Origin: Bacillota bacterium
GTDB taxonomy: Bacteria > Bacillota > Clostridia > TANB77 > CAG-465
Reading direction: 5' to 3'
DNA: 64,000 bases
Assembly: GCA_023460515.1 (NCBI GenBank)
Contig: JAEWPS010000018.1
Location: 1-64,000 of the forward strand
Positions 35,768-43,455 of the stretch are shown here, in pieces. The first letter of the stretch is position 1, and every line of letters begins with the position of its first letter. Under the pieces are notes generated by a model, which had not been told where the DNA came from, did not search any database, and saw nothing but the letters and a program-made list of their open reading frames with translations. The position numbers and the translations under genes are program-made.

Positions 35768-37312
35768 ATGGAGTACATTATAACAGCGGTACTTACAGCA
35801 ATTTTTTCTGCTGTGTCCTTTTTCTACATAGGAGTGGTATATAGAAAAAAGACAGCTGAAGCTAAGATTGAGAGTGCTGAAAATGAATCTAAAAAAATAA
35901 TTGAAGATTCAAAAAAAGATGCAGAACGTATAAAAAGAGAGGCTATTATCCAAGCTAAAGATGAAATGCTTAAACAAAAGGATGAGATTGAAAAAGAAGC
36001 AAAAGAAAGAAAAAGAGAATTACAAGAAATTGAAAACAGAATAAATCAAAGACAAGACTTAGTAGATAAACGTGCGACATTAATTGAAGAAAAAGAAAAT
36101 AATATTATTAAGAAAAATACTGAACTTCTTAAAAAAGAAGAAGAATTAGACAAAACAAAACAAAGAGAAATAGAAGCTTTAAGTGCAATTTCTAAGATGT
36201 CTGAAGGTGATGCAAAAAAAGCATTAATGAAAGAACTAGAAGATGATATGACACATGAAATGGCAGAATATGTTAAGACAGAAGTAGAAAAAGCAAAATA
36301 TGATGTAGATAAAAAAGCAAAAGAGTTGTTAGTGCAAACTATACAAAGATGTGCTGCAGATCATACATCCGAAGCAACTGTTACAACAGTAACTTTACCA
36401 AATGATGATTTAAAAGGCAGAATAATTGGTAGAGAGGGTAGAAACATTCGTACAATTGAAACTTTAACTGGTATAGATCTAATAATAGATGATACACCAG
36501 ATGTTATTGTACTTTCAAGTTTTGATCCAATAAGAAGAGAAGTTGCAAGAATTGCAATTGAAAGACTTATAGCAGATGGAAGAGTTCATCCTGGTAAAAT
36601 TGAAGATATGATTGAAAAAGCAAAAATAGAAGTTGAAAATACAATTAAAGAAGAGGGAGAACGTGCACTATATGAAACTGGTGTAATAAATGTTCATCCT
36701 GAACTTATAAAATTATTAGGTAAATTAAGATTTAGAACAAGTTTTGGTCAAAATGTTTTAAATCATTCTATTGAAGTATCTCATATTGCAGGCTTACTTG
36801 CAAGTGAACTTGGAATTGACCCTACAATTGCTAAAAGAGCTGGATTACTACATGATATAGGTAAATCAATGGATCATGATGTTGAAGGAACTCATGTAAG
36901 TTTAGGTATTGAATTACTTAATAAATTTAAAGAAAATGAAAAAGTTATTCAAGGTATGGAAGCACATCATGGTGATGTTGAACCTAAAACTATAGAAGCT
37001 GTTTTAATACAAGCAGCAGATGCAGTTTCAGCTTCACGTCCAGGTGCTAGAAGAGAGACAGTAGATACTTATATAAAAAGATTACAAAAATTAGAAGAAA
37101 TATGTAATAGCTACAATGGTGTAGAAAAGTCTTTTGCAATACAAGCTGGTAGAGAAATAAGACTTATAGTAAAACCAGAAGTTGTTAGTGATGATAATAT
37201 GATTCTAATGGCTAAAAAAGTTGCTAAACAAATAGAAAATGAAATGACATATCCAGGACAAATAAAAGTTAGTTTAATACGTGAAATGAGAGTTACTGAA
37301 CTCGCTAAATAA
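35768..37312 (+). CDS. rny: Ribonuclease Y
   Basis: Membrane-bound endoribonuclease starting mRNA turnover in many Firmicutes. 514 residues: N-terminal membrane helix (about 2-28), long charged coiled coil (30-195), KH domain near 215-270 (GRIIGREGRNIRTIETLTG) and HD domain near 325-420 with HSIEVSHIAGLLA and the metal-binding LLHDIGKSMDHD. Length and domain order match the family. ATG 35768 follows AAGGAGG. ymdB starts 15 bases after the stop, the usual pairing. Confidence 0.97.
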   Translation: MEYIITAVLTAIFSAVSFFYIGVVYRKKTAEAKIESAENESKKIIEDSKKDAERIKREAIIQAKDEMLKQKDEIEKEAKERKRELQEIENRINQRQDLVDKRATLIEEKENNIIKKNTELLKKEEELDKTKQREIEALSAISKMSEGDAKKALMKELEDDMTHEMAEYVKTEVEKAKYDVDKKAKELLVQTIQRCAADHTSEATVTTVTLPNDDLKGRIIGREGRNIRTIETLTGIDLIIDDTPDVIVLSSFDPIRREVARIAIERLIADGRVHPGKIEDMIEKAKIEVENTIKEEGERALYETGVINVHPELIKLLGKLRFRTSFGQNVLNHSIEVSHIAGLLASELGIDPTIAKRAGLLHDIGKSMDHDVEGTHVSLGIELLNKFKENEKVIQGMEAHHGDVEPKTIEAVLIQAADAVSASRPGARRETVDTYIKRLQKLEEICNSYNGVEKSFAIQAGREIRLIVKPEVVSDDNMILMAKKVAKQIENEMTYPGQIKVSLIREMRVTELAK

Positions 37313-37326
37313 GGAGAGAGAAAGAT

Positions 37327-38115
37327 TTGAAGTTTTTAGTAATTGGAGATATAGTTGGAAATAGTGGAATGAATAAACTTAAAAAAGAATATAACAAGTT
37401 AGTACAAGAAAAAAATATTGATTTTGTTATAATTAATGGTGAAAATTCTGCAGCAGGTAAAGGTTTAAGATTAAAAGAATATGATGAAATAATGAATCTT
37501 GGAACTGATGTAATAACAATGGGCAATCATATATATTACAGAAAAGAGATGGCAGAAGAATATATAAAACTTCCTAGATTACTTGTTCCAGCTAATGTTA
37601 CTAATCTAAAAGCAAATGGATCTGTTATCGTTGAAAAGAATGGTCTTAAAATAGGAGTGCTTAGTTTACTTGGTAAAGTTGGACTTGGAGAAGTAGCTCA
37701 AGAGAATGTATTGTCTCCGTTTGAAACTGCTAGAAAAGAAGTAGATAAATTAAAAACAGATGGAGCTAAATATATATTTTTAGATTTTCATGCCGAGGCA
37801 ACTGCTGAAAAAATTGCAATGGGATATTTTTTAGAAAACGATGTAACTTGTGTTTTTGGAACACACACACATGTACAAACTGCGGATGAAGAAATAATTA
37901 ATGGTAAGATGGCATATATAACTGATGTTGGAATGACAGGACCAAAAAACAGTGTAATTGGGCTTAAAAAAGAAACAGCATTAAAACGCTTTTCTACGGG
38001 TGCATATGCTAAGTATGAATGTAGTGACAATGATGCAACTTTAAACGGTGTTATAGTAACTACAGATGATTTAAAGGGCATTGCAATTAATATTGAAAGA
38101 ATAAGTATAAAGTAA
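37327..38115 (+). CDS. ymdB: YmdB-family metallophosphoesterase (TIGR00282)
   Basis: 262-residue calcineurin-like phosphodiesterase; B. subtilis YmdB hydrolyses cyclic nucleotides in vitro and affects biofilm and RNA turnover. Metal and catalytic blocks: GDIVGNSGMNKL near 7, INGENSAAGKGL near 37, TMGNHIYYRKEM near 65, LDFHAEATAEK near 152 and GTHTHVQTADE near 178. TTG start with AAGGAGAG upstream. It is cotranscribed with rny. A 29-base stretch of this gene (37894-37922) recurs in the intergenic region at 38921-38949. Confidence 0.94.
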   Translation: MKFLVIGDIVGNSGMNKLKKEYNKLVQEKNIDFVIINGENSAAGKGLRLKEYDEIMNLGTDVITMGNHIYYRKEMAEEYIKLPRLLVPANVTNLKANGSVIVEKNGLKIGVLSLLGKVGLGEVAQENVLSPFETARKEVDKLKTDGAKYIFLDFHAEATAEKIAMGYFLENDVTCVFGTHTHVQTADEEIINGKMAYITDVGMTGPKNSVIGLKKETALKRFSTGAYAKYECSDNDATLNGVIVTTDDLKGIAINIERISIK

Positions 38116-38120
38116 TTTAA

Positions 38121-38164
38121 AAACAAAAAATGTCTAGAAAATTATATCTAGACATTTTTTGTTT
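38121..38164. terminator. Bidirectional terminator between ymdB and secreted-protein gene
   Basis: Perfect 18-bp stem, arms AAACAAAAAATGTCTAGA and its complement, eight-base loop. It serves ymdB (+) and the convergent gene (-). Confidence 0.92.
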
Positions 38165-38171
38165 TACACTT

Positions 38172-38684
38172 TTATGATCCAACAGGTAAAAGTAATTGAA
38201 GACGAATATATAGTTCAATTACATCAGAACCATAATTTGCTTCTTGCGCTGATTTTACAAAGTATGAGATAAACCAACCTTTTCTGTTGTTTGCTTTTGT
38301 ATTTTCAATATCCTTTGTAAGTTGTATTTTAATTATACGGTCAGCAATTGAAATAGATTGTTTTATAGTATCAGCAGAAAGAATTTCATTAGCTTGTTCA
38401 CTGTAACCCGCATCTTCTAAATTAGAAACAATTTCCAAGATAGAATCTTCAATAGTTAAATTGTTTTTATTTTCAGACGAATTAGACCAATCATAAACTC
38501 CACAAATGACATCTGCAGCAGGAGCATTAAATATACCATATGTTTTACCAATGTTTTTGGTATATTGCTCATGATTTTTTTGAGATAAGTAATCTTTTTC
38601 TGTCATGCTACCAGCAAATGCTGTTGTACTTAAACTTAATACTAAAACCATTACCATTGTTACTATTATTGTAATTTTTTTCAT
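38172..38684 (-). CDS. Secreted protein of unknown function
   Basis: 170 residues with a classical signal peptide (MKKITIIVTMVMVLVLSLST, cleavage likely after AFA near residue 24). The mature part is mostly helical and hydrophilic, without cysteine clusters, wall-sorting signal or recognised family. ATG 38684 follows GGAGG. It is transcribed against the flanking ymdB and GNAT genes from a well-formed promoter at 38843-38871, giving a leader of about 150 bases. Somewhat less A/T-biased codon use suggests later acquisition (inference). Confidence 0.75.
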   Translation of the reverse strand: MKKITIIVTMVMVLVLSLSTTAFAGSMTEKDYLSQKNHEQYTKNIGKTYGIFNAPAADVICGVYDWSNSSENKNNLTIEDSILEIVSNLEDAGYSEQANEILSADTIKQSISIADRIIKIQLTKDIENTKANNRKGWFISYFVKSAQEANYGSDVIELYIRLQLLLPVGS

Positions 38685-38842
38685 GATATACCTCCGGTAA
38701 TATTTTCAATAAAGTTACTATTACGGTAGTAAGATATTGCTTAGTATAATATAGCTCATCACTATAATAGGGGCAATATATACATTAATCCGCTTCAATA
38801 TATTTTATTAAAAATATAATATATGATTATTGACATAATTTA

Positions 38843-38871
38843 ATTATAACATATTATGTAAACAAAGTCAA
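38843..38871 (-). promoter_or_regulatory. Promoter of the secreted-protein gene
   Basis: On the minus strand TTGACT, 17 bases, TATAAT with extended TG; its spacer is one arm of the 15-bp inverted repeat. Confidence 0.75.
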
Positions 38872-38992
38872 CATATTTCTCATATAATAACCAAAATAAT
38901 CTATTAGAGCAAATGAGGATATAATTAATGGTAAGATGGCATATATAACCTGGTTTATTTTGTATGTTAGTGATTAGTTGTTTACATAATAT
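38851..38992. repeat. 15-bp perfect inverted repeat shared by two divergent promoters
   Basis: ATATTATGTAAACAA at 38851-38865 and its exact complement TTGTTTACATAATAT at 38978-38992. The left arm fills the minus promoter spacer; the right arm runs up to the -35 of the plus promoter. Confidence 0.8.
38921..38949 (+). repeat. 29-bp direct copy of internal ymdB sequence
   Basis: Identical over 29 bases to 37894-37922 (starts ATAATTAATGGTAAGATGGC); both flanks differ immediately. Confidence 0.9.
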
Positions 38993-39020
38993 TGAATTAT
39001 ATTCAGAAATGTGATATAAT
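38992..39020 (+). promoter_or_regulatory. Promoter of GNAT gene
   Basis: TTGAAT, 17 bases, TATAAT with extended TG (TGATATAAT). Confidence 0.75.
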
Positions 39021-39074
39021 ATATATATGTTAAATTTTACTAACTCAAAAATAAAAATTTAGGGGGATAATATT

Positions 39075-39515
39075 ATGAGCACTAATGTGCAATTAAAAGT
39101 TAATGATTCTTTAGATATGAAAAAATTTAAGGAGGTTTTAAGTTTTCAAAGTTATATACCAGCTGATGTAATATACCGGATCAATAGTTATGAGATTGTT
39201 TCAATTTTATATCAAGATATTGAAGTAGGGTATATACTACTTGAACGTCCAAATAGAAATGACCCATTATTCTCTTTGATGAAAGGCTATTGTAAGGTTA
39301 TTATTGTGTTGAACTCAGAGTACCGGTCCAAAGGTATAGGAAAACAAGCAATGATTCAATTAATTAAAAACAGAGAATTGCTTACTGAAGTAAAAAAATT
39401 GGAAGCATTAGTTTCAGATGGTAATGAGATCTCAATTAAATTAGTTACAAGTTTAGGTTTTAAAAAAGGATATATGAAAGAAGGTCATACTGCATATTTA
39501 TATGAGGTTGTATAG
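39075..39515 (+). CDS. GNAT-family N-acetyltransferase
   Basis: 146 residues with the acetyl-CoA-binding core of the GNAT fold: beta4-alpha3 motif A IIVLNSEYRSKGIGKQAM near 77-94 (R-x-x-G-x-G) and the C-terminal NEISIKLVTSLGFKKGYMKE block near 115-135. Substrate unknown. ATG 39075 follows AGGGGG. Monocistronic unit with its own promoter and perfect terminator. Codons such as CGG and CGT differ from neighbouring core genes. Confidence 0.85.
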   Translation: MSTNVQLKVNDSLDMKKFKEVLSFQSYIPADVIYRINSYEIVSILYQDIEVGYILLERPNRNDPLFSLMKGYCKVIIVLNSEYRSKGIGKQAMIQLIKNRELLTEVKKLEALVSDGNEISIKLVTSLGFKKGYMKEGHTAYLYEVV

Positions 39516-39519
39516 ATCT

Positions 39520-39560
39520 AAAACACCAGTTATATAATTTAACTGGTGTTTTTCTTTTAA
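39520..39560 (+). terminator. Terminator after GNAT gene
   Basis: 13-bp perfect arms AAAACACCAGTTA and TAACTGGTGTTTT, seven-base loop, T-rich tail. Confidence 0.9.
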
Positions 39561-39603
39561 TAATTAGAATATATGACTTTATATAATAAAATAGTCAAAC
39601 AAA

Positions 39604-39632
39604 GAAAAAAGGCGAATCTTCGATTTCGCCTA
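39604..39632 (-). terminator. Minus-strand terminator of rluA
   Basis: Read on the minus strand, GGCGAA and TTCGCC close an eight-base loop and are followed by six T. Confidence 0.75.
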
Positions 39633-39639
39633 AATATTT

Positions 39640-40537
39640 TTAAAAAAGAAGTTGCATATCTTCTGGAAGTTTTGAAATAACTTCTATATATTCATTAGTT
39701 ATAGGGTGATTAAAACTTACTTTATACGCATGCAATGCCTGCCTTGAGATTATATCACGTATATTAAGAACTTTATATTCTAATCCATATAATTCATCAC
39801 CGCAATATAACATGTCCTAAATATGCCATATGGACTCTTATTTGATGTGTCCTTCCAGTATGTAGTAATACACGGACACAAGTATAATTTTTTTCTATAT
39901 TTCTATTTATAACAAAATATTCTGTTTTACAATAATCGCCTTTGTCACTAACTTGCCTAATTATTATACTACCATCTTTTCTAGTTATATTTTTTTCAAT
40001 AATTTCATGATTTTTTTCTACTATTCCATTTACAATTGTAAGATATTCTTTTTTTATATTGCATTTAAGAGCAAATAGGTTTTGAACATATTCATTTTTT
40101 GCAATTATACAAATTCCAGATGTATCTTTATCTAACCTAGTAATTATATGTACCTTCTGTATATTATATTTTTTTTCAATATAATAGTTAATTATCATAT
40201 TTGCTAAGGTCTTATCAAAATTATTAACTGATGGATGAATCTCTAAGTTACAAGGTTTATCTACAATAAGTAGATAATCATCTTCATATATAATATCTAT
40301 TTTTTTAGCATATGGAACTAAATTAGAAATTTCTTTATCTATATTATCTAGGTTAATTAATATTTTATCATTTTCTTTAACTATAGTATTTACCATAGAT
40401 ATTTCATCATTTATATATATACATTTGTTATTTTTTAGTTTCGTTAACATTCCAGTAGATATATATAATTTATTTTTCAATATAAGTTTTAATTTTACAT
40501 TTTCATCTTGTTTATTTACTATGTATTCTAATTTCAA
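39640..40537 (-). pseudogene. RluA-family pseudouridine synthase, frameshifted
   Basis: The 5' part (40537-39797) encodes an S4 RNA-binding domain (first 60 residues) and the synthase core with catalytic Asp in HIITRLDKDTSGI and LLHTGRTHQIRVHMAYLGHVI near residue 230. Then a shift occurs: in the next frame the sequence goes on as CGDELYGLEYKVLN to the stop at 39640, exactly the family C-terminus (GH-x3-GDELYG). One extra T near 39805 explains it. Restored length is about 298 residues, as normal. TTG start with GAGGTGA. Either a real inactivation or a sequencing/assembly error. Confidence 0.88.
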
Positions 40538-40564
40538 TTAATTCACCTCAAACATTACATATAT

Positions 40565-40593
40565 ATTATACCAATAGTGTCAATACTCTTGAA
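40565..40593 (-). promoter_or_regulatory. Probable rluA promoter
   Basis: Minus strand: TTCAAG (poor), 17 bases, TATAAT with extended TG (TGGTATAAT). Its -35 overlaps the -35 of the divergent promoter. Confidence 0.5.
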
Positions 40594-40617
40594 AATTTTG
40601 CTAGATTAAGTTATAAT
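40589..40617 (+). promoter_or_regulatory. Promoter of trmN6-rsmI operon
   Basis: TTGAAA, 17 bases, TATAAT. Confidence 0.75.
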
Positions 40618-40645
40618 ATACATATAAATAAAAATGGAGAAGAAT

Positions 40646-41410
40646 ATGAAAAAAGAAAGAATAGATGATTTAGGAGTAAATGATTTAAAAATAATACAAA
40701 ATACAGATTATTTTTGTTTTGGAACAGATAGTGTTTTACTTAGTAATTTTATAACTAGTAATTCATCAAATAACATTATATTAGATTTATGTAGCGGGGG
40801 TGGAGTAATCCCTATAATTATATCTGCTAAATATAAGTATTCTAAAATATTTGCAGTAGAACTTCAAAACGAAATGTATGATTTACTTCAAAGAAATATA
40901 CAGTTAAATAATCTCAAACAAAAAGTTTATTCATTTAATGGAGATATAAAAGATTTTAATAGTATAAGACAAATGTTAATTAAAGAAACAGGAAAAGGTA
41001 ATGCAAATATAATTACTGTAAATCCTCCGTACAAGCCTAAAGGTAGAGGAATTGTAAACGAACATAATGTAAAGTATATAGCTAGACATGAAGAAATGTG
41101 TACGTTAGAAGATATATTTTTTACTTCTTCTAAATTACTTGAATTTAAAGGTAAATTATATTTAGTACATAAACCTGAAAGAATAGTTGATTTACTTGCT
41201 ATAGCAAGAAAACACAATTTAGAAGCTAAGAAAATAAGATATGTATATCCAAGAGTAGATGTTAAACCAAGTATTGTTTTAATTGAATATGTTAAAGGTG
41301 GAGGTAATGAAACGTTAATTTTGCCACCGCTTATTGAATATAACGAAGATGGTAGTTATACTGATGAAATATACACAATATATGGAATGGAGAATAATAA
41401 TGGAAAATAA
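40646..41410 (+). CDS. tRNA1(Val) (adenine(37)-N6)-methyltransferase-like protein
   Basis: 254-residue SAM-dependent methyltransferase of the TrmN6/YabB group. Motif I ILDLCSGGGVIPIIISAK near 45, acidic loop VELQNE near 72, and the N6-adenine signature VNPPYKPKGRG near 127. In Firmicutes this gene usually precedes rsmI, as here. I start at ATG 40646, with GGAG six bases upstream, rather than the ATG 12 bases earlier. The exact methylated tRNA is inferred from homology only. It overlaps rsmI by 11 bases. Confidence 0.88.
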   Translation: MKKERIDDLGVNDLKIIQNTDYFCFGTDSVLLSNFITSNSSNNIILDLCSGGGVIPIIISAKYKYSKIFAVELQNEMYDLLQRNIQLNNLKQKVYSFNGDIKDFNSIRQMLIKETGKGNANIITVNPPYKPKGRGIVNEHNVKYIARHEEMCTLEDIFFTSSKLLEFKGKLYLVHKPERIVDLLAIARKHNLEAKKIRYVYPRVDVKPSIVLIEYVKGGGNETLILPPLIEYNEDGSYTDEIYTIYGMENNNGK

Positions 41411-42251
41411 AGGAGTATTATATATAGTTGGTACACCAATAGGAAATTTAAAAGATATTACCTTAAGAGCTATTGAAACATTACAAAATGTAGATATAAT
41501 ATTAGCAGAAGATACAAGGCAAACAATTAAATTACTAAATCATTTAAATATTAAAAAACAAATGATTAGTTACCATAGACATAATGAAAACGATAAAATA
41601 AATCAAGTAGTAACTTTATTAAATGAAGGTAAAAATGTAGCATTAGTTTCTGATGCAGGTATGCCAATAATATCTGATCCAGGACAAGATTTAGTTAAAT
41701 ATTTAGTAGAGAATAACTATAAAATAGAAACTATACCTGGAGTTACAGCTATTACAACAGCTATTGTAAAGAGTGCAATAGATTCTACAAGATTTTCATT
41801 TGAAGGATTCTTATCTGTTAATAAAAAACAAAGAAAAGAAAGACTAGAATCAATAGTTAATGAAACAAGAACAATTATATTTTATGAAGCTCCACATAAG
41901 TTAATATATACTTTAAAAGATTTATTTACATATTTAGGTGATAGAAATATATGTGTAGCACGTGAACTTACAAAAATGCATGAAGAATTTATATATAATA
42001 AATTAAGTGAAGTAATAAAAAAGGTAGAAGAAACTCCTCTTAGAGGTGAAATAGTAATTATTATTGAAGGTAAAAGTGAAAAAGAGTTAAAAGAAGAAAA
42101 TGACTTATTACTTGCTAGTAAATCATATATAGAACTAGTAAAAGAATATATTCAGTCGGGTTTAGATAAAAAAGATGCAATAAAAAAAGTTGCTAAAGTT
42201 AAAGGCGTAAATAAAAACGAAGTATATAAAGAGTGTATTTCTATAAGGTAA
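41400..42251 (+). CDS. rsmI: 16S rRNA (cytidine(1402)-2'-O)-methyltransferase RsmI
   Basis: Tetrapyrrole-methylase-fold enzyme modifying C1402 in the ribosomal P site. 283 residues: YIVGTPIGNLKDITLRAIET near 7, LAEDTRQT near 36, SDAGMPIISDPGQDLV near 82 and IPGVTAITTA near 108. The C-terminal 50 residues form the usual helical extension. ATG 41400 lies inside the end of the upstream methyltransferase gene, with GGAG upstream, so translation is coupled. Confidence 0.95.
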   Translation: MENKGVLYIVGTPIGNLKDITLRAIETLQNVDIILAEDTRQTIKLLNHLNIKKQMISYHRHNENDKINQVVTLLNEGKNVALVSDAGMPIISDPGQDLVKYLVENNYKIETIPGVTAITTAIVKSAIDSTRFSFEGFLSVNKKQRKERLESIVNETRTIIFYEAPHKLIYTLKDLFTYLGDRNICVARELTKMHEEFIYNKLSEVIKKVEETPLRGEIVIIIEGKSEKELKEENDLLLASKSYIELVKEYIQSGLDKKDAIKKVAKVKGVNKNEVYKECISIR

Positions 42252-42277
42252 CTAGAATTATTATTTTTCATAGTATA
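42251..42277 (+). promoter_or_regulatory. Sigma-K-like promoter of first cysteine-rich gene
   Basis: AC at 42251, 16-base spacer, CATAGTATA at 42269-42277: the AC-N16/17-CATAnnnTA mother-cell pattern. A leader hairpin AGCG/CGCT follows. Confidence 0.6.
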
Positions 42278-42322
42278 TAATAGCGATTTTAAAACGCTAT
42301 TATATATGAAAGGAGAATAAAT

Positions 42323-42658
42323 ATGTCACATTGTAGGTATGATGACAGAAATAGTTGTGAAAGAGATTATTGGTTTGATACTGAAAATGAATCTAGAACA
42401 AGGTTTAGAAATTGTTGTAGAAGGCCAAATTTTCCCACTGTATTACAAGCAAATGTTATAATTCCACAGACTGTTATACCAGTGAGAATAGTAGTTTCAC
42501 CTCTAGGCACTTTAACACAGGATCTAGGATTTGTTACTAATTTGCAATCAATTTCAACAACTCAGCAGACTGTAGGACTTAGTGGTTCAATTCCATTTAG
42601 TACTAATATACCAGGAAACGGATTTATACAACGGATTCTAAGGATTTACTTTTTGTAA
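42323..42658 (+). CDS. Small cysteine/arginine-rich protein, probable spore-surface component
   Basis: 111 residues. The Cys/Arg/Asp-rich head (MSHCRYDDRNSCERDYWF, FRNCCRRPNF) is followed by PTVLQANVIIPQTV, which matches the ITVLQAVSLVPQTV of the next gene, but the tail then diverges and stops short of a complete C1q-like domain. It has a sigma-K-like promoter, a leader hairpin and an AAAGGAG site, all echoed before the next gene. I infer a paralogous, possibly truncated spore-coat or exosporium protein; no enzymatic motif. Confidence 0.65.
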   Translation: MSHCRYDDRNSCERDYWFDTENESRTRFRNCCRRPNFPTVLQANVIIPQTVIPVRIVVSPLGTLTQDLGFVTNLQSISTTQQTVGLSGSIPFSTNIPGNGFIQRILRIYFL

Positions 42659-42692
42659 TTATGTATTAACAAATAAATATTATTAAATTTAA

Positions 42693-42712
42693 GAAAAGCT
42701 GTGAAGCTTTTC
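42693..42712 (+). repeat. Hairpin shared with the paralogous unit
   Basis: GAAAAGCT and AGCTTTTC around four bases, followed by ATACATA. The same hairpin follows the second gene at 43372-43392; there is no T-run, so terminator function is uncertain. Confidence 0.55.
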
Positions 42713-42785
42713 ATACATATACAGTTGTATATAAGTAAATACATTATTTTAATGTATTTTTTTTATTAGCTATTCGTTACAAGTA

Positions 42786-42813
42786 ACAAGGATAATACTA
42801 ATTTCATAATATA
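42786..42813 (+). promoter_or_regulatory. Sigma-K-like promoter of second cysteine-rich gene
   Basis: AC at 42786, 17-base spacer, CATAATATA at 42805-42813, again followed by an AGCG/CGCT leader hairpin. Confidence 0.6.
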
Positions 42814-42859
42814 TATTAGCGATTAGAAAACGCTTATTTATGTGAAAGGAGAAATAAAT

Positions 42860-43360
42860 ATGTCAAATTTTAAAAATCCTTGCTTTGATGAATGCGAATT
42901 TGAACCAGATTGCTGTGAAATAAAACCTAAATGTCATGACTTTGAGCCAAGATGTCCTAGAATAACTGTGTTACAAGCAGTTTCTCTAGTACCACAAACT
43001 GTAGCTGCTGGACTCGCAGTACCTTTTGATACTAATTTAGTAGCAATTGGAAACGGAATAATTCATACTCCAGGTGGAACAGATTTCAATCTAATAAAAC
43101 CAGGAATTTATAGAGTTACTTTTACAGGATCTGTAACTCCTGTTGGTACTACCGCAGGTGTAGCTCTTGCTGTAAATGGTGCTATAGTTCCAGGAACAAC
43201 AGTTACTGAAACTGTTATTGCTGCAACACCTGCAGCTTTAGCAACTCAAGCTATAATTCAAGTGTCACCATTTATTAGTACAGTATTAACAGTAGTTAAT
43301 CCTACAGCTGGTACTGAAACATTTACAAATCCAAATGTAATCATCGAAAAAATAGGATAA
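42860..43360 (+). CDS. BclA-like C-terminal-domain protein, probable exosporium/spore-surface protein
   Basis: 166 residues: an N-terminal Cys-rich head (CFDECEFEPDCCEIKPKC) followed by a C1q/TNF-like jelly-roll domain as in BclA C-termini (VPFDTNLVAIGNG, LIKPGIYRVTFTGSVTPVG, GVALAVNGAIVPGTTV). No collagen-like GXX repeats and no signal peptide, which fits mother-cell assembly from the cytoplasm. ATG 42860 follows AAAGGAG; an upstream ATG at 42842 would put the ribosome binding site inside the gene. Promoter and flanking hairpins resemble those of the preceding paralog. Confidence 0.75.
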   Translation: MSNFKNPCFDECEFEPDCCEIKPKCHDFEPRCPRITVLQAVSLVPQTVAAGLAVPFDTNLVAIGNGIIHTPGGTDFNLIKPGIYRVTFTGSVTPVGTTAGVALAVNGAIVPGTTVTETVIAATPAALATQAIIQVSPFISTVLTVVNPTAGTETFTNPNVIIEKIG

Positions 43361-43370
43361 TATAAAAAAA

Positions 43371-43392
43371 TGAAAAGCTAACAAGCTTTTCA
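43371..43392 (+). repeat. Second copy of shared hairpin
   Basis: TGAAAAGCT and AGCTTTTCA, followed by TACATA as at 42693-42719. Confidence 0.55.
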
Positions 43393-43414
43393 TACATAGA
43401 CTTTCACACAAATA

Positions 43415-43455
43415 AAAGAACATACATTTATATAATTAATGTATGTTCTTTCTTT
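43415..43455. terminator. Bidirectional terminator between spore-surface-like gene and engB
   Basis: 14-bp perfect arms AAAGAACATACATT (43415-43428) and AATGTATGTTCTTT (43438-43451), T-rich tail. Confidence 0.9.

Larger units (their letters stand above)
38685..39074. other. Divergent promoter region with 15-bp inverted repeat and a 29-bp ymdB copy
   Basis: Contains the minus promoter for the secreted-protein gene, the plus promoter for the GNAT gene, perfect inverted arms at 38851-38865 and 38978-38992, and between them 38921-38949, identical to ymdB bases 37894-37922. No coding frame is supported. Confidence 0.75.
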
